Positions 1 through 9,641 of a DNA stretch of 64,000 nucleotides are shown in pieces; the stretch's first letter is position 1; each line of letters begins with the position of its first letter. The translations under genes were made by a program, and so were the position numbers. The notes under the pieces are model-generated. The model saw only the letters and a program-made list of their open reading frames with translations, did no database searches and was not told the origin of the DNA. Origin of the DNA: Spirochaetia bacterium. Its GTDB lineage: Bacteria; Spirochaetota; Leptospiria; Leptospirales; Leptonemataceae. Location: assembly GCA_021413825.1 (NCBI GenBank), contig JAIOPQ010000063.1:1-64000 (forward strand), written 5' to 3'.

Positions 1-90
1 CGAAATCCCGGGGGTTCGCGGACCGCTGTTATTCAGGAATCTCAAATCTTCCTCGGTGATCCTGTTCTTCGTCAGAGCGGATGAATTCAT
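1..90 (-). CDS. Possible 5' end of a gene leaving the left edge
   Basis: A reading frame opens with ATG at 90 on the minus strand and stays open for 30 codons to the window edge. The encoded start is polar (MNSSALTKNRITEEDL). No good ribosome binding site precedes it and there is too little protein to recognise a family, so it may be a chance frame. Confidence 0.3.
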   Translation of the reverse strand, partial: MNSSALTKNRITEEDLRFLNNSGPRTPGIS

Positions 91-510
91 TTGTACACAC
101 CAGGGGCAGCGGACAGAAAAGCTCACGGTCAGCCGGACCAGATTGAGGATTCTATGAAATCGTTTTGAGCGCGCAGAAAAGATTTCAAAAAATCCTGCGC
201 CTAACAAGGCACGCGGATACCAGGCGAGCGTCTGAGCCATAGGTGCATCCGTCTTTGCAACGGCCCGCATGAGGCGACTTAGAAGTCCTGAGAGAAAACC
301 GGGATGAGCTGGGATCCATTGCATCTTAACCGCAGCATTTTTGAGCTGAAGTTAATGACAAGCAATCCTGCGTATTCCTGGGCTGGCCGAGCATGACAAA
401 TTTCAGCACTCCCGGCGAAGTTTCAGAAGAAAAGAGATGGTCGAAAATCTTATGAAATGGGCACGACTTCCTGGACCGAGGGCGCGATTGGTTGAATTAG
501 GCAATATACA
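91..510. other. Intergenic stretch without a recognisable gene
   Basis: About 420 bases with no coding frame of useful length on either strand and no tRNA-like fold that I can see. The one clear structure is the hairpin at 171-200. The stretch would hold the promoter of the gene at 511 and perhaps that of the frame leaving the left edge, but no convincing -35/-10 pair stands out. Confidence 0.5.
171..200. other. Bulged inverted repeat
   Basis: GCGCAG (171-176), a four-A bulge, then GATTT (181-185), loop CAAA, AAATC (190-194) and CTGCGC (195-200). The two paired segments make an 11-bp stem with a bulge on one side. No T-run follows on either strand, so it is not a standard terminator. Role unknown. 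Confidence 0.5.
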
Positions 511-1665
511 ATGACTCTGCTCCTTCCTGAAGTTGTTCACCGAAATCGTTCAATCGACGCGACACGCGGGATGCTCATGGTGCTCATGGCCCTCGACCAT
601 ATTCGCGACTTCCTTGGTAGTGCGCACTTTGACGCAACCGATCTGACCGTAACGACTCCAGCTATTTTCTTTGCCCGATGGATCACTCATTTCTGCGCTC
701 CTGGCTTTTTCTTTTTATCGGGTATGAGCGCATTTGCATCATTGCATTTTTCAAAACGATCCAGGCCACAACTGGCCCGCTATCTTGTAACGCGCGGATT
801 GCTGTTAATAATAGTCGAACAAACATTGCTCAGAAGCCTGGGCTGGTATTTTCATTTCGATTATCATTTCATGAACGCAGGCGTACTCTGGGCCCTGGGT
901 TTTGTTATGATCTTCCTGGCGCCGCTCGTGTTTCTGAACGCACGCTCAATGACAGGCATCGCAATAGCCTTGATCGTAGTTGAAGCTGGGCTGAGCTCTG
1001 CTGGAGCTAAACTACCCTTCATCCTCGATTTCTTTCTTCAATCGCGTGACTATGAACTGGCCGGATATCATTTCTTTGTTTCGTATCCACCATTGGCCTG
1101 GTTTCCGGCCATGGCTCTTGGATTTGGGCTGACTTCGTATCTACTTGTGGAGGGCACGCTCGTTCGATCCAGGATTGTTCCTATTCTAATTCTTTGTCTG
1201 GTTCTGTTTCTCCTCCTTCGCGCGATAGGGTCTGGCGACCCTGCTAATTGGAACAGGCAAGCGGGTGCGCTCAAAACGTTTCTGTCCCTCATCAATGTAA
1301 GCAAGTATCCTCCATCGGTCGCATTCCTGCTCCTTACGATCCCCGGAACGTTAGTCGCTTTACTTGTATTTCATTCCTTGCGCGTGCCTGTCCTTGAACA
1401 ATTTGGTCGAGTGCCACTCTTCTACTACCTTGCCCATATTCCATTGATTCATGGAATGGCAGTAATCTACTCGTTCATGTATTTTGGACGAGCGGACTGG
1501 CTCCTCAGTGGACCTGTGATTTTCTGGGATGTGCCTCTACCTGGAAGTCCGCCTGAATACGGCTTTGGGCTTCCGGCAATTTTCGGGATCTGGATTGGAA
1601 CAAATGCGATCTTGCTCTATTTATGTGAGCGATATGAGAAGCGAGTTCGTTTGAAGGCAGGATAG
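511..1665 (+). CDS. HGSNAT/DUF1624-like multi-pass membrane protein
   Basis: A 384-residue protein with about ten hydrophobic segments. It opens with the signature of the heparan-alpha-glucosaminide N-acetyltransferase catalytic family (DUF1624): R-S-I-D-A-T-R-G at residues 13-20, then a hydrophobic stretch ending in a DH pair. In animals this family moves an acetyl group from acetyl-CoA across a membrane onto a sugar; the substrate of bacterial members is mostly unknown, so acyl transfer to an envelope glycan is inference. It starts at ATG with only a weak AGG upstream. It converges on the acyl-CoA dehydrogenase gene and appears to be transcribed alone. Confidence 0.8.
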   Translation: MTLLLPEVVHRNRSIDATRGMLMVLMALDHIRDFLGSAHFDATDLTVTTPAIFFARWITHFCAPGFFFLSGMSAFASLHFSKRSRPQLARYLVTRGLLLIIVEQTLLRSLGWYFHFDYHFMNAGVLWALGFVMIFLAPLVFLNARSMTGIAIALIVVEAGLSSAGAKLPFILDFFLQSRDYELAGYHFFVSYPPLAWFPAMALGFGLTSYLLVEGTLVRSRIVPILILCLVLFLLLRAIGSGDPANWNRQAGALKTFLSLINVSKYPPSVAFLLLTIPGTLVALLVFHSLRVPVLEQFGRVPLFYYLAHIPLIHGMAVIYSFMYFGRADWLLSGPVIFWDVPLPGSPPEYGFGLPAIFGIWIGTNAILLYLCERYEKRVRLKAG

Positions 1666-1721
1666 ACCCGCTACGATCTTGAAAAGCAAGTTTACTTCAT
1701 GAGAGGGTCCCGGCCACCGTT

Positions 1722-1753
1722 TAACGCCGTGCCTGTGAGCAAACACGGCGTTA
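1722..1753. terminator. Hairpin between convergent genes
   Basis: TAACGCCGTG (1722-1731) and CACGGCGTTA (1744-1753) form a perfect 10-bp stem with a 12-base loop. It lies between the ends of two convergent genes, where a shared two-way terminator is expected. No long T-run flanks it, so the terminator role is inferred from position. Confidence 0.55.
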
Positions 1754-1773
1754 TCGACCGGTCTTGAGTAACC

Positions 1774-3525
1774 TCAGGCAGCGCTGGCCGAAATTTCCTT
1801 CATGCGCACGCTTGTGCCTTCGAGCATGGCAAGGCTGTCCAGATTGAAATCACGGCAGAGCTTTTTACGATGCTCCGCTTCTTCTCCACTGAGCTTTGAA
1901 AGTGAACGTTCCATTAGCATTCCCATGAGAAAGCGCGTTGCAGCCTCCACGGTTTCAAATGCAAGCATGCCTTTCTCTTCGCCCGACTCAATTCCCTTGT
2001 AGGATTCAACAATCCCCGCAAACAGATCAAACAACCGGCGCAATTCAGCTGATGGCTTCATCCGAGTAAGTTCTTCATTTACGTATTCGCGAAGGTTCCC
2101 GGCCTGGGACATCCCTGCTACAATTCCACCAATTGCAGCTACAACCTGGAGCTGTGTTGTGCCTTCATAGATCGTAGTGATTCGAGCATCGCGGTAAATT
2201 CGCGCAACATCATACTCTTCTGTATAACCGGCTCCGCCGTGAACTTGCACAGCGTCGTATGCAATTTTAACGCAGCTTTCGCTTGCATAGTATTTGGCCA
2301 TTGGAGTAAACAGGTCAGCGAGTTTTTCCCATCTGCGGATGGTTGCATCTGCTTTGATTTCGCGCTCAGTCTTGCCTTCATGCTTGAGTTGTTCGCGCTT
2401 CCAGAGGTACATGTCTACAGAACGGGATGCCTCAACTACCAGCATACGCGTTGCAGCTTGCTCGCGCTCCATGCGTTCGATCATTTTTTTAACAGCTGGG
2501 ATTTTCTCGATTGGTTTTCCAAACTGAATGCGCTCGGATGCGTATTTCTTAGCTTCGCGGTATGCTGCTTCTGCAATTCCAAGCGACTGTGCTGCAATGG
2601 TGATGCGAGCAGAGTTCATCATGCCCATGGAATACTTAACCAGCCCAAAACCTTCTTCGCCAATTATCTGACCTGGAGAATTGTCAAATACTACTTCACA
2701 TGTAGGAGAGCAATGGAGACCCATTTTCTTTTCAATACTTGCAACATGGATGTCCTTGCCCTGCACAATAAAGAACGATAGCCCCCGTGCACCACTGGTT
2801 GGACTGCCGGTCCGCGCCAGAGTCAAAATAATGGAAGGAGCAGCTTCATAGCCACATGCATGCGTAATAAATCGTTTAGTTCCAGTTAAGCGCCATACAC
2901 CGTCTGCACCCTTTTCTGCCTTTGTCTGAACGTTAGGCAGATCCGATCCATAGTTTGGTTCAGTGAGTGCCATAGCCGCGCTGTATTTTCCGGCAGCAAT
3001 GTCAGGAATCCACTGTTCGCAGATTTCCTCTGAGCCGTAGCGCTCAACTATGTCTACAATGTTGATATTTCCAAATGCCAGACAGAATGCAGCATCAGCG
3101 CGCGCTGAAATTTCACAGAGCAGAGTCTGCGCGCTCACCGGCAATCCAAGTCCGCCGTATTTACGGCTAATGGCCATGGGCTGTAGACCTGCATCGCGTA
3201 GAGTATTGTAGCAATCGACCTGTGCTTGAGGAAAGATCACCTTTCCGTTGTCGTATTTAAGACCGATTTTGTCCATTTCAGCGCTGCGTGGCGCCACATA
3301 GGTCCCCATCAGGTCACCTGCTGAATCCAGAATGGACTCATACATATCGATAGCTTCTTCTATAGAAGAAGGCGCAGATGCATAGCGCTCATTTCCAGTC
3401 TTCTTGTAGTCCGCTGCATCCTTAAATCCGTGCTCGTATTCACCAACGATTTCTTTCCAATCTACAAGTGATTTAAAGGCCAACACCATGTCCGCATTGT
3501 CTCTAAAATAATTTCCCTGAATCAT
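1774..3525 (-). CDS. Acyl-CoA dehydrogenase, long form
   Basis: A 583-residue flavin-dependent acyl-CoA dehydrogenase, catalysing the first oxidation step of fatty acid beta-oxidation (acyl-CoA to trans-2-enoyl-CoA). The N-terminal helical domain, the middle beta domain (ALTEPNYGSD and the TGTKRFITHACGYEA region) and the C-terminal helical domain are all present. The YEGTTQ motif carries the likely catalytic Glu. About 100 extra C-terminal residues after this motif match the longer subfamily with an added helical domain, rather than the roughly 380-residue short form. The ATG at 3525 is preceded by AGGAG. It is 27 bases downstream of the trhP-like gene and may share its transcript, though no functional link is evident. 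Confidence 0.93.
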   Translation of the reverse strand: MIQGNYFRDNADMVLAFKSLVDWKEIVGEYEHGFKDAADYKKTGNERYASAPSSIEEAIDMYESILDSAGDLMGTYVAPRSAEMDKIGLKYDNGKVIFPQAQVDCYNTLRDAGLQPMAISRKYGGLGLPVSAQTLLCEISARADAAFCLAFGNINIVDIVERYGSEEICEQWIPDIAAGKYSAAMALTEPNYGSDLPNVQTKAEKGADGVWRLTGTKRFITHACGYEAAPSIILTLARTGSPTSGARGLSFFIVQGKDIHVASIEKKMGLHCSPTCEVVFDNSPGQIIGEEGFGLVKYSMGMMNSARITIAAQSLGIAEAAYREAKKYASERIQFGKPIEKIPAVKKMIERMEREQAATRMLVVEASRSVDMYLWKREQLKHEGKTEREIKADATIRRWEKLADLFTPMAKYYASESCVKIAYDAVQVHGGAGYTEEYDVARIYRDARITTIYEGTTQLQVVAAIGGIVAGMSQAGNLREYVNEELTRMKPSAELRRLFDLFAGIVESYKGIESGEEKGMLAFETVEAATRFLMGMLMERSLSKLSGEEAEHRKKLCRDFNLDSLAMLEGTSVRMKEISASAA

Positions 3526-3552
3526 ACCTCTACTCCTGTCGTAGCTTTTTTA

Positions 3553-4980
3553 TTATTTCGTTAATGCTTCCTGCGTTACTGCGACCATTCCCCCGGTCAA
3601 ATCCTTCTCACATGGAATCATTACAGTCCAGCCATCGCCCGGTGCCTGGCTAAGCGACTTGCCGTCGAGCGTATGGATCGATGGAACACGCGTCAGAAAA
3701 TTTCCAGTTGGATGAACGATTTCAATAACATCGCCCACGCGAATCAGGTTTTTTACCTGAACCACCGCTGTCCCGCGCGCTGAATCATACGAGATTACAT
3801 CGCCCGAATATTTTGTATCTGCAAGGGCACGATCTGTGTCGTAATTCTGCGTTTCATCTGCACCCTTGCGACTGAAAAATCCATCTGTATAACCGCGGCT
3901 TGCAACTCGATCCAAATCACCGAGCAAACTTTGGTCGAATGTCTTGCCTGCCATTGCATCGTCTATTGCGCGACGATATGCCTGGGCTGTGCGAGCCACA
4001 TAGAACCTGGATTTGGTTCTGCCTTCGATCTTAAAGCTATCAATTCCAATTTCCATTAACTGCTGCACGTGTTCGATTGCACGCAGATCCTTTGAATTCA
4101 TGATGTAGGTGCCGTGCTCGTCTTCGAACACAGGCATCTTCTGACCAGGTCTTGATTTCTCTTCAATGAACCAGGGCTCATCTGCGAGCGGGTGGCGAGG
4201 GACATGCGCGTTTCCAAAACCGGCAGATCCACCCATCAGAGTTTCAGAGTCGATGGTTCCAGTTGCCCTTGAAGAAGTCGAACACGAAGATCCGGATGAA
4301 TCCCCCGAGCCAGAAGAACAACCGCAACCGCCTGCTGATCCAGCAACCGCATCAGACTCTGAAGCACCCTCTACTTTATAATTCCATCTGCATGCATTGC
4401 TGCAGTTTCCCTGATTGGAATCGCGGTGATTAAAATATCCGGATAGTAAGCAACGACCGGAATATGCAATGCAAAGAGATCCATGAACAAACACTTCGAT
4501 TTCCATTTCAGGAACAAGTTGTTTGATTTCTTCCAGCTCATCGATGCGCAGTTCACGCGAAAGGATGATGCGTGGGATTCCAAGCTTGTGCCAGAACTTT
4601 ACAGAAGCAAAATTCATTGTATTTGCTTGAACAGAAAGGTGCACGGGCACTTCAGGCCATTCTTCGCGCACGAGTGAGATGAGTCCGGGATCTGCCATGA
4701 TGAGCGCATCCGGTTTCATTGCAATGAGCGGAGCCATGTCTCGAATGAAGGTTTTAACTTTGTCGTTATGGGGCAGAATATTTGCAGTTACATAGAATTG
4801 TTTACCCAGGACATGCGCTTCTTCTATGCCCTGAGCCAGTTCTTCATGCTGAAACTCATTGTTACGCATACGCAGGCTGTAGCGCGGTGACCCTGCATAT
4901 ACTGCGTCTGCACCAAATGCAAAGGCGCTACGCATCTTCTCCAGATTGCCCGCAGGCAGGAGCAGCTCGGGTCTCTTCAT
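3553..4980 (-). CDS. trhP: U32 family tRNA hydroxylation protein TrhP (YegQ)
   Basis: A 475-residue protein colinear with E. coli YegQ/TrhP, which helps make 5-hydroxyuridine at the tRNA wobble position. The N-terminus (MKRPELLLPAGNLEKMRSAF) is the family start, so I prefer ATG 4980 over an upstream ATG at 5049. The U32 signature lies at residues 162-180 with HGSLC and SGRCLLSGY, followed by the NCSNACRW cysteines that bind an Fe-S cluster in homologues. The C-terminal U32 domain is present from about residue 400. Unusual is a Gly/Ser/Cys-rich insert at about 205-262, just after the cluster cysteines. No good ribosome binding site is seen. The gene is divergent from the DUF3160 gene. Confidence 0.9.
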   Translation of the reverse strand: MKRPELLLPAGNLEKMRSAFAFGADAVYAGSPRYSLRMRNNEFQHEELAQGIEEAHVLGKQFYVTANILPHNDKVKTFIRDMAPLIAMKPDALIMADPGLISLVREEWPEVPVHLSVQANTMNFASVKFWHKLGIPRIILSRELRIDELEEIKQLVPEMEIEVFVHGSLCIAYSGRCLLSGYFNHRDSNQGNCSNACRWNYKVEGASESDAVAGSAGGCGCSSGSGDSSGSSCSTSSRATGTIDSETLMGGSAGFGNAHVPRHPLADEPWFIEEKSRPGQKMPVFEDEHGTYIMNSKDLRAIEHVQQLMEIGIDSFKIEGRTKSRFYVARTAQAYRRAIDDAMAGKTFDQSLLGDLDRVASRGYTDGFFSRKGADETQNYDTDRALADTKYSGDVISYDSARGTAVVQVKNLIRVGDVIEIVHPTGNFLTRVPSIHTLDGKSLSQAPGDGWTVMIPCEKDLTGGMVAVTQEALTK

Positions 4981-5063
4981 AATAGAAGAGAATTTGCAAA
5001 CGCTTATGCCGTCAATCCAGGAAATCTTGCGCGCCATATACAGGGCCACGCGTCCAATGGGGC

Positions 5064-7499
5064 ATGAAACGATTCCTGATTCTGGTGTTCACAGCCCTGG
5101 CATTTACAGCGAGTAGACCTGAGCCAACCACATCGGGTAGTGGCTGTTCAGAAGTCCTGATTCCGGAGGCCATAGAAACCCAATCGTTTGAACGCAAGAA
5201 GGAGCCAGGCAATCGTAAAGATCCTTGCGAGATGTCAGATACTAACATTGAGCGAGCGATCAAGGCCGTGCTGAGCAACTCGGCTCCTGCCAGAGTTACC
5301 TCTGCTCCATGGAATGGGAAAGATCCCATTCAACGAATCGATCTGCTCAAGTCCAGATTTGCACTTAAACCAAATGAGCTGGCTGTAATGCAGAAGAATG
5401 GATTTGTTGTGCCGGCCAGACTTCAGTTTTCAACCTATGCCACGGCCTTTCATGAGATCTATCAATCACAAATGCCGCTTTATGTTTCAATCGATTCGAT
5501 CCTGCATGCAATGTACATTTCAAATGACTCATTGATTAAATCGATCGAGACACAAACCCTGGAGCCACTCCTTGCAAGCACACTTTCCAAAATGCACTGC
5601 GAAATCATCCGGGCAAAGTATCCAGATGAGATTGCGCGCGATGTTGACCTATATATGACCGTGGCGCGATCCCTTCTGCTTGGAAAAGAAATCAAAGGCG
5701 AGCTGGGTCCACTCCCGCAGGTAAAAGAAATTCTGGAAAAAGCGAATCAGGCATCCGGCATGCAAGAAATAGAAATCTTTGGTCGCAAACGCATCATTGA
5801 TTTCAGTCAATTCCAACCGCGCGGCCACTACGATTCTATGAAGAATTACTTTCGCGCAGCTATGTGGCTTTCCCGCTTTGAATTAAACCTGGTTTCACGC
5901 TCTTCGCGCAGTTCCCAGCCAGGCAACACTCCAAATCCAGAAGAAACACCGCGAGAAGTCAGGCTTGCTCTGGGGCTGGCAGATCTGGCATTTCGCGCAG
6001 GTGTGATTGACGATATAAATCGCATGGATCTTGCCTGGGCATTCCTTGCAGGTAGACGCGAAGACATTTCAATTGCACAGCTCACAGTGCTGCGCAAGAA
6101 AGCGGGAATTCAAAACCTGAGCGACACGCAGGCGGACGCAAAACTCCGTTCTGCCATTGGAAGTGATTTCAAGCGAACCGTGCGAATGCACTATATGCCT
6201 GAAGGGAGCAAGGAGCTTCCGGCAATTACAACATTCCTGGGGCCACGCATCGTTCCTGATTCCCAGGCCCTTATGCCAATCATTCATTCTGAAACTCCAA
6301 ATCGACATATGGTTCATGTGAGCGATGCTGCATACACTCTGGGAAATGATAGAGCCAAATCGTACATCAATGATCTGCGCGAGTTTCCAGAACTCGAAGG
6401 CAATCTGGAAAAAGCACGCAATGGAATGAAAATCGAATCGGGACGTGACCTGTACAGCTCCTGGCTGAACGCAATTCAAAAACTGAACGCACCGCTGGCC
6501 GGAACTCTTCCAACTTTTATGAAATCATCAGCATTCCAGGATATGAGACTCAATTCAAATGTTGCGGCGTTCGCACAGATTCGGCACAACTATGTTCTGC
6601 TTGCGGCTCAATCCTATTCAGAGGGCGGATGTGAAATTCCTGATGCCTATGTAGAACCGGCCCTCGCTACCTACGATAGCCTCATTGCATATGCTGACCT
6701 GGGAGAGAAAGAAGTTAGCCGAATCGATCCAAAAGATACTGCGGGCGGCCAGGCTTATTTTAAGCGATTGGGCAGAATTCTACGCGTGCTCAAAACCATC
6801 GCCACGCATCAAGTAGAAGGACGCAGCCTTTCGCCCGAATCCCTTAGATTTCTATCTATGATTGTGGAAATGGAGCCGGAAACTACAGGATCTCCGGCAA
6901 CCTTCACGGGCTGGTATTTTGATCTATTCTTGAATCGTGTAGAAGCGCTCACGGATGCCAGTTTAATTGCGGATTACTTCACATCAGGAAATGAAAACAA
7001 AGTTGCCTATGCTGGAGTGGCTGCTCCGCGCCTTGGAATATTCATGATAGACACAGGGGGTCGTCCGCGTGCAGTAATCGGCCCCATTGCCAGGGGCTAT
7101 GAGACGCAGAGCTCAACCGAACATAGATTGAATGATGAAGAAGCTACCAACGCCATCAAGTCTGATCCATGGGCTAAGTCGTATACAATTGCAGCTCCAG
7201 GAGAACCGGCCCTGCGTGTGCGCTTTCAAGCCATGGACACTCCGCTCCTGGAAGTTGAATCGCCCGATCTAAAACAGGTTACCGTCCAAATCCTCGATCA
7301 TCATCGCAAGCCAATTGAAACTCGAACGCTGACCCTTCTGAAAGGCAAGGCATCGTTCACTATGCCCGCCAAAAAAGCAGAGAAGGCCCGCGCGATTCAT
7401 ATCGAGGCCGGGGAATATGATACATGGGACGAGATTCAATGGTCAGGACTGAACTGGCAGACCGCAAGCTTCAAAGATCCGGAAGAAATGAAACAGTAG
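5064..7499 (+). CDS. DUF3160 family exported protein
   Basis: An 811-residue protein with an N-terminal hydrophobic segment (about residues 4-17) like a signal peptide. Most of the protein matches DUF3160, a large helical family of unknown function. Its typical motif of a Thr/Ser-x-Asp-x-x-Leu-His run is seen at about residues 141-150 (SIDSILHAMY). The last 150 or so residues are more beta-rich and resemble a separate small domain. The ATG at 5064 has GGGG just upstream; its start region lies against the divergent trhP-like gene. No catalytic residue can be assigned. Export is inferred from the N-terminus. Confidence 0.75.
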   Translation: MKRFLILVFTALAFTASRPEPTTSGSGCSEVLIPEAIETQSFERKKEPGNRKDPCEMSDTNIERAIKAVLSNSAPARVTSAPWNGKDPIQRIDLLKSRFALKPNELAVMQKNGFVVPARLQFSTYATAFHEIYQSQMPLYVSIDSILHAMYISNDSLIKSIETQTLEPLLASTLSKMHCEIIRAKYPDEIARDVDLYMTVARSLLLGKEIKGELGPLPQVKEILEKANQASGMQEIEIFGRKRIIDFSQFQPRGHYDSMKNYFRAAMWLSRFELNLVSRSSRSSQPGNTPNPEETPREVRLALGLADLAFRAGVIDDINRMDLAWAFLAGRREDISIAQLTVLRKKAGIQNLSDTQADAKLRSAIGSDFKRTVRMHYMPEGSKELPAITTFLGPRIVPDSQALMPIIHSETPNRHMVHVSDAAYTLGNDRAKSYINDLREFPELEGNLEKARNGMKIESGRDLYSSWLNAIQKLNAPLAGTLPTFMKSSAFQDMRLNSNVAAFAQIRHNYVLLAAQSYSEGGCEIPDAYVEPALATYDSLIAYADLGEKEVSRIDPKDTAGGQAYFKRLGRILRVLKTIATHQVEGRSLSPESLRFLSMIVEMEPETTGSPATFTGWYFDLFLNRVEALTDASLIADYFTSGNENKVAYAGVAAPRLGIFMIDTGGRPRAVIGPIARGYETQSSTEHRLNDEEATNAIKSDPWAKSYTIAAPGEPALRVRFQAMDTPLLEVESPDLKQVTVQILDHHRKPIETRTLTLLKGKASFTMPAKKAEKARAIHIEAGEYDTWDEIQWSGLNWQTASFKDPEEMKQ

Positions 7500-7566
7500 C
7501 ACCAGGGCCAGGCAAAGGGTGGTTCGCAAGCATAGATCTGGTTAGCAGCTGGCTGCTCGATTTGAG

Positions 7567-9138
7567 CTACCAGCTTCCGCCCGATCCGCCTCCGCCTGAC
7601 CTTCCTCCACCGAATGAACTTCCCCCGCTCGATGAGCTCGAACCAGAACCGGAAGAATAGCTCCCAGAACTTGACGATGAACCACTGGAAGATGAAGTAG
7701 ATCGAACCAGCTTTGGAATTACAAACTGAGTTTCTTTTTGCCTGCCACAGTTCTTGCACTTGTGTTCTTCACCGCCCTTGCCGGCACTTTCATAGGTTGA
7801 TGACTCGATTGTCCATGAGCGTATAACGTGCGATGTGATAAACTTGCATGCTTCGCAGGATGTGTAAGAAGAAGACTTGAGATATTTTAGGACTAAGATC
7901 TCCGAATCCTTTTCACAGAACCAAACATCGTAATCCACGGATCCCAGGCTTTCTTCCATCTGCTGACCTTGATCGAGATACGGATCGTCTTCTTTTTCTC
8001 CAAGGCGATGCATTGGATTCCCGCAGGCAGTACAATTGCGCGGCGCGTTTCTGAGCTTATGCAGGTTAAATTGCATTAGTATCAGGGCAACAAAGGAGAA
8101 AGGTGGAAATACAAACAATCCCAGGATTGGATTCTGGCTCAACTCACGGATGCTTCCATACAACACGTGTGCATCGAATTTCTGACTCATGATAAAATTC
8201 ATCTTTCGAACTTGATAAGACAAGACTGTGATGCCGACCAAAACGTAGCCCAGGCCAATCATCCAGTATCCCAGGTATGAGTCCAGGTGACTCCCAAACA
8301 AATAGATGAAGAGAACAGTATGAAAATTCCAGCAGATCACATAGATCGCCATAATAGGCCAGATGAATGTTAGGGGAATCCACAGATACAGCGGCATGGG
8401 AGGCAGCTTAACGTCTGCGCCCGGTTGCCATAACCATTTGGAATCCTTGTTCTGAGATCGTACATAGACTGCGACAGCTCCAAAAATCAAAAATAAAACC
8501 AGACAGGCGGCCAGAAGTGGGTACAGCCGCGTTATATTCAGTTGAATGTATTGTGCCTCGTTCTCGGCCCGGAGACGCGCTTCGTTGCGCTCTCTTTCTT
8601 CTCTAGTCAGACCGATTTCATTTCTATGATCACGTAGTGTTTCTGCAATAGCCCTCGAAACATTGATTAGCCCTCTGCCGTATGTTTTTGCTTTGAAGTG
8701 CTCTGGCAGCGTTTCGCGCGCTAGCCTTGAGAGCGTTACATCAGGAAGCACTCCTTCGAGGCCATACCCGGTTTCAAATTCCCAGCGCCTCTGATCCAGA
8801 ACAACGAGGAGGAGCAGACCGTTGTCCTTACCGGCTTTTCCAATCCCCCAGTGATTGAACAGGCTGACTGCAAAATCCTTGGGAACCTGGCTGCCTATGG
8901 AATTTACAATGACGACTGCGTACTCAGCCGTAGTTTCTTTCTCAAGTGCGACCAGACTCTCGTTTAGCTCTTCGAGATCAGAGATATCTAGCAGTTTATC
9001 AGGATCACTTACAAAACCACCGGATATATGGCGCGGGTTTGGAATCGTCTCAACCGTGTATGCCTGGGCTTGAATCCCAGAAAAAGAAAACCCAAAGACG
9101 CTAAGTAGTACAAACCTCTGAATCAATTTCTGTTTCAT
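7567..9138 (-). CDS. TPM-domain membrane protein with zinc ribbon and Gly/Ser tail (YgcG-like)
   Basis: A 523-residue protein. A signal peptide ends near residue 27 (IQAQA). A TPM domain follows at about 40-170, with the family motifs LLLVVLDQRRWEFETGYGLEG and VTLSRLARE. Several membrane segments lie between about 205 and 365. Next comes a cysteine-rich region with CxxC pairs (CTAC, CEAC, CKNC) likely to bind zinc. The tail is made almost wholly of Ser and Gly and ends in W, as in many YgcG-type proteins. TPM domains occur in membrane-associated proteins, including a plant photosystem II repair phosphatase; the role here is unknown. ATG 9138 is preceded by AGGAG. Confidence 0.85.
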   Translation of the reverse strand: MKQKLIQRFVLLSVFGFSFSGIQAQAYTVETIPNPRHISGGFVSDPDKLLDISDLEELNESLVALEKETTAEYAVVIVNSIGSQVPKDFAVSLFNHWGIGKAGKDNGLLLLVVLDQRRWEFETGYGLEGVLPDVTLSRLARETLPEHFKAKTYGRGLINVSRAIAETLRDHRNEIGLTREERERNEARLRAENEAQYIQLNITRLYPLLAACLVLFLIFGAVAVYVRSQNKDSKWLWQPGADVKLPPMPLYLWIPLTFIWPIMAIYVICWNFHTVLFIYLFGSHLDSYLGYWMIGLGYVLVGITVLSYQVRKMNFIMSQKFDAHVLYGSIRELSQNPILGLFVFPPFSFVALILMQFNLHKLRNAPRNCTACGNPMHRLGEKEDDPYLDQGQQMEESLGSVDYDVWFCEKDSEILVLKYLKSSSYTSCEACKFITSHVIRSWTIESSTYESAGKGGEEHKCKNCGRQKETQFVIPKLVRSTSSSSGSSSSSGSYSSGSGSSSSSGGSSFGGGRSGGGGSGGSW

Positions 9139-9254
9139 GCTGGCTCCTTGCCTCGACTACCCGTTTCCGGCTATCAAATTCAATTGGACGAGAAAAAATG
9201 CACAAACGTATTTTTTTTGGTAACAGTCGACGCATTAAATCGTCGAATGGACAA

Positions 9255-9599
9255 ATGATGGACGTTCAGGTACACTCAGAGCGGGGAATTCATTTCCTGA
9301 ATGTCAGCGGACGCGTAGACTACCAGTCAGTTGAAAATTTACAGAATGCATTTGAAAAAACGCTGCAAAGCGGCCGGACAAGAATTGTGCTCAACCTGGC
9401 AGAAGCAATGCTAATCGATTCCAGCGGAATCAGCACAATGCTTCGCGCACTGCTTCGTGCGCGAAGCTATGGTGGAGATGTAAAGCTCGCTGGCATGCAG
9501 GACAATCTGCTCAGCCTATTTCATACATCATCGCTGCAGGTAACATTTGAAATCTATCCTTCAAGCGAAGCTGCAGCCAGCGCATTTCCTGTCGGTTAG
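9255..9599 (+). CDS. STAS-domain anti-sigma factor antagonist-like protein
   Basis: A protein of about 114 residues that is a single STAS domain of the SpoIIAA/RsbV type. The loop IDSSGIS contains the serine that is phosphorylated in partner-switching antagonists. Such proteins bind anti-sigma kinases and release them when dephosphorylated by PP2C phosphatases, two of which are encoded in this window. An upstream ATG at 9198 would add 20 basic residues. I prefer 9255 because the other two STAS proteins here begin right at the domain and no good ribosome binding site marks 9198. No anti-sigma kinase lies next to it. Confidence 0.82.
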   Translation: MMDVQVHSERGIHFLNVSGRVDYQSVENLQNAFEKTLQSGRTRIVLNLAEAMLIDSSGISTMLRALLRARSYGGDVKLAGMQDNLLSLFHTSSLQVTFEIYPSSEAAASAFPVG

Positions 9600-9641
9600 A
9601 AGTCTAACTGCGGATCATTTCTTCTCCGCTTGCTCTGTGGC

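Noticed and set aside
2239-2781. Long plus-strand frame inside the acyl-CoA dehydrogenase gene
   Set aside because: It is an antisense frame across a well conserved gene; its Cys- and Phe-rich product has no family features.
5012-5329. Minus-strand frame over the start of the DUF3160 gene
   Set aside because: It overlaps two better genes and shows no protein features.
7424-7660. Proline- and glutamate-rich plus-strand frame
   Set aside because: It is the mirror of the Gly/Ser codons at the end of the TPM protein and has no independent support.
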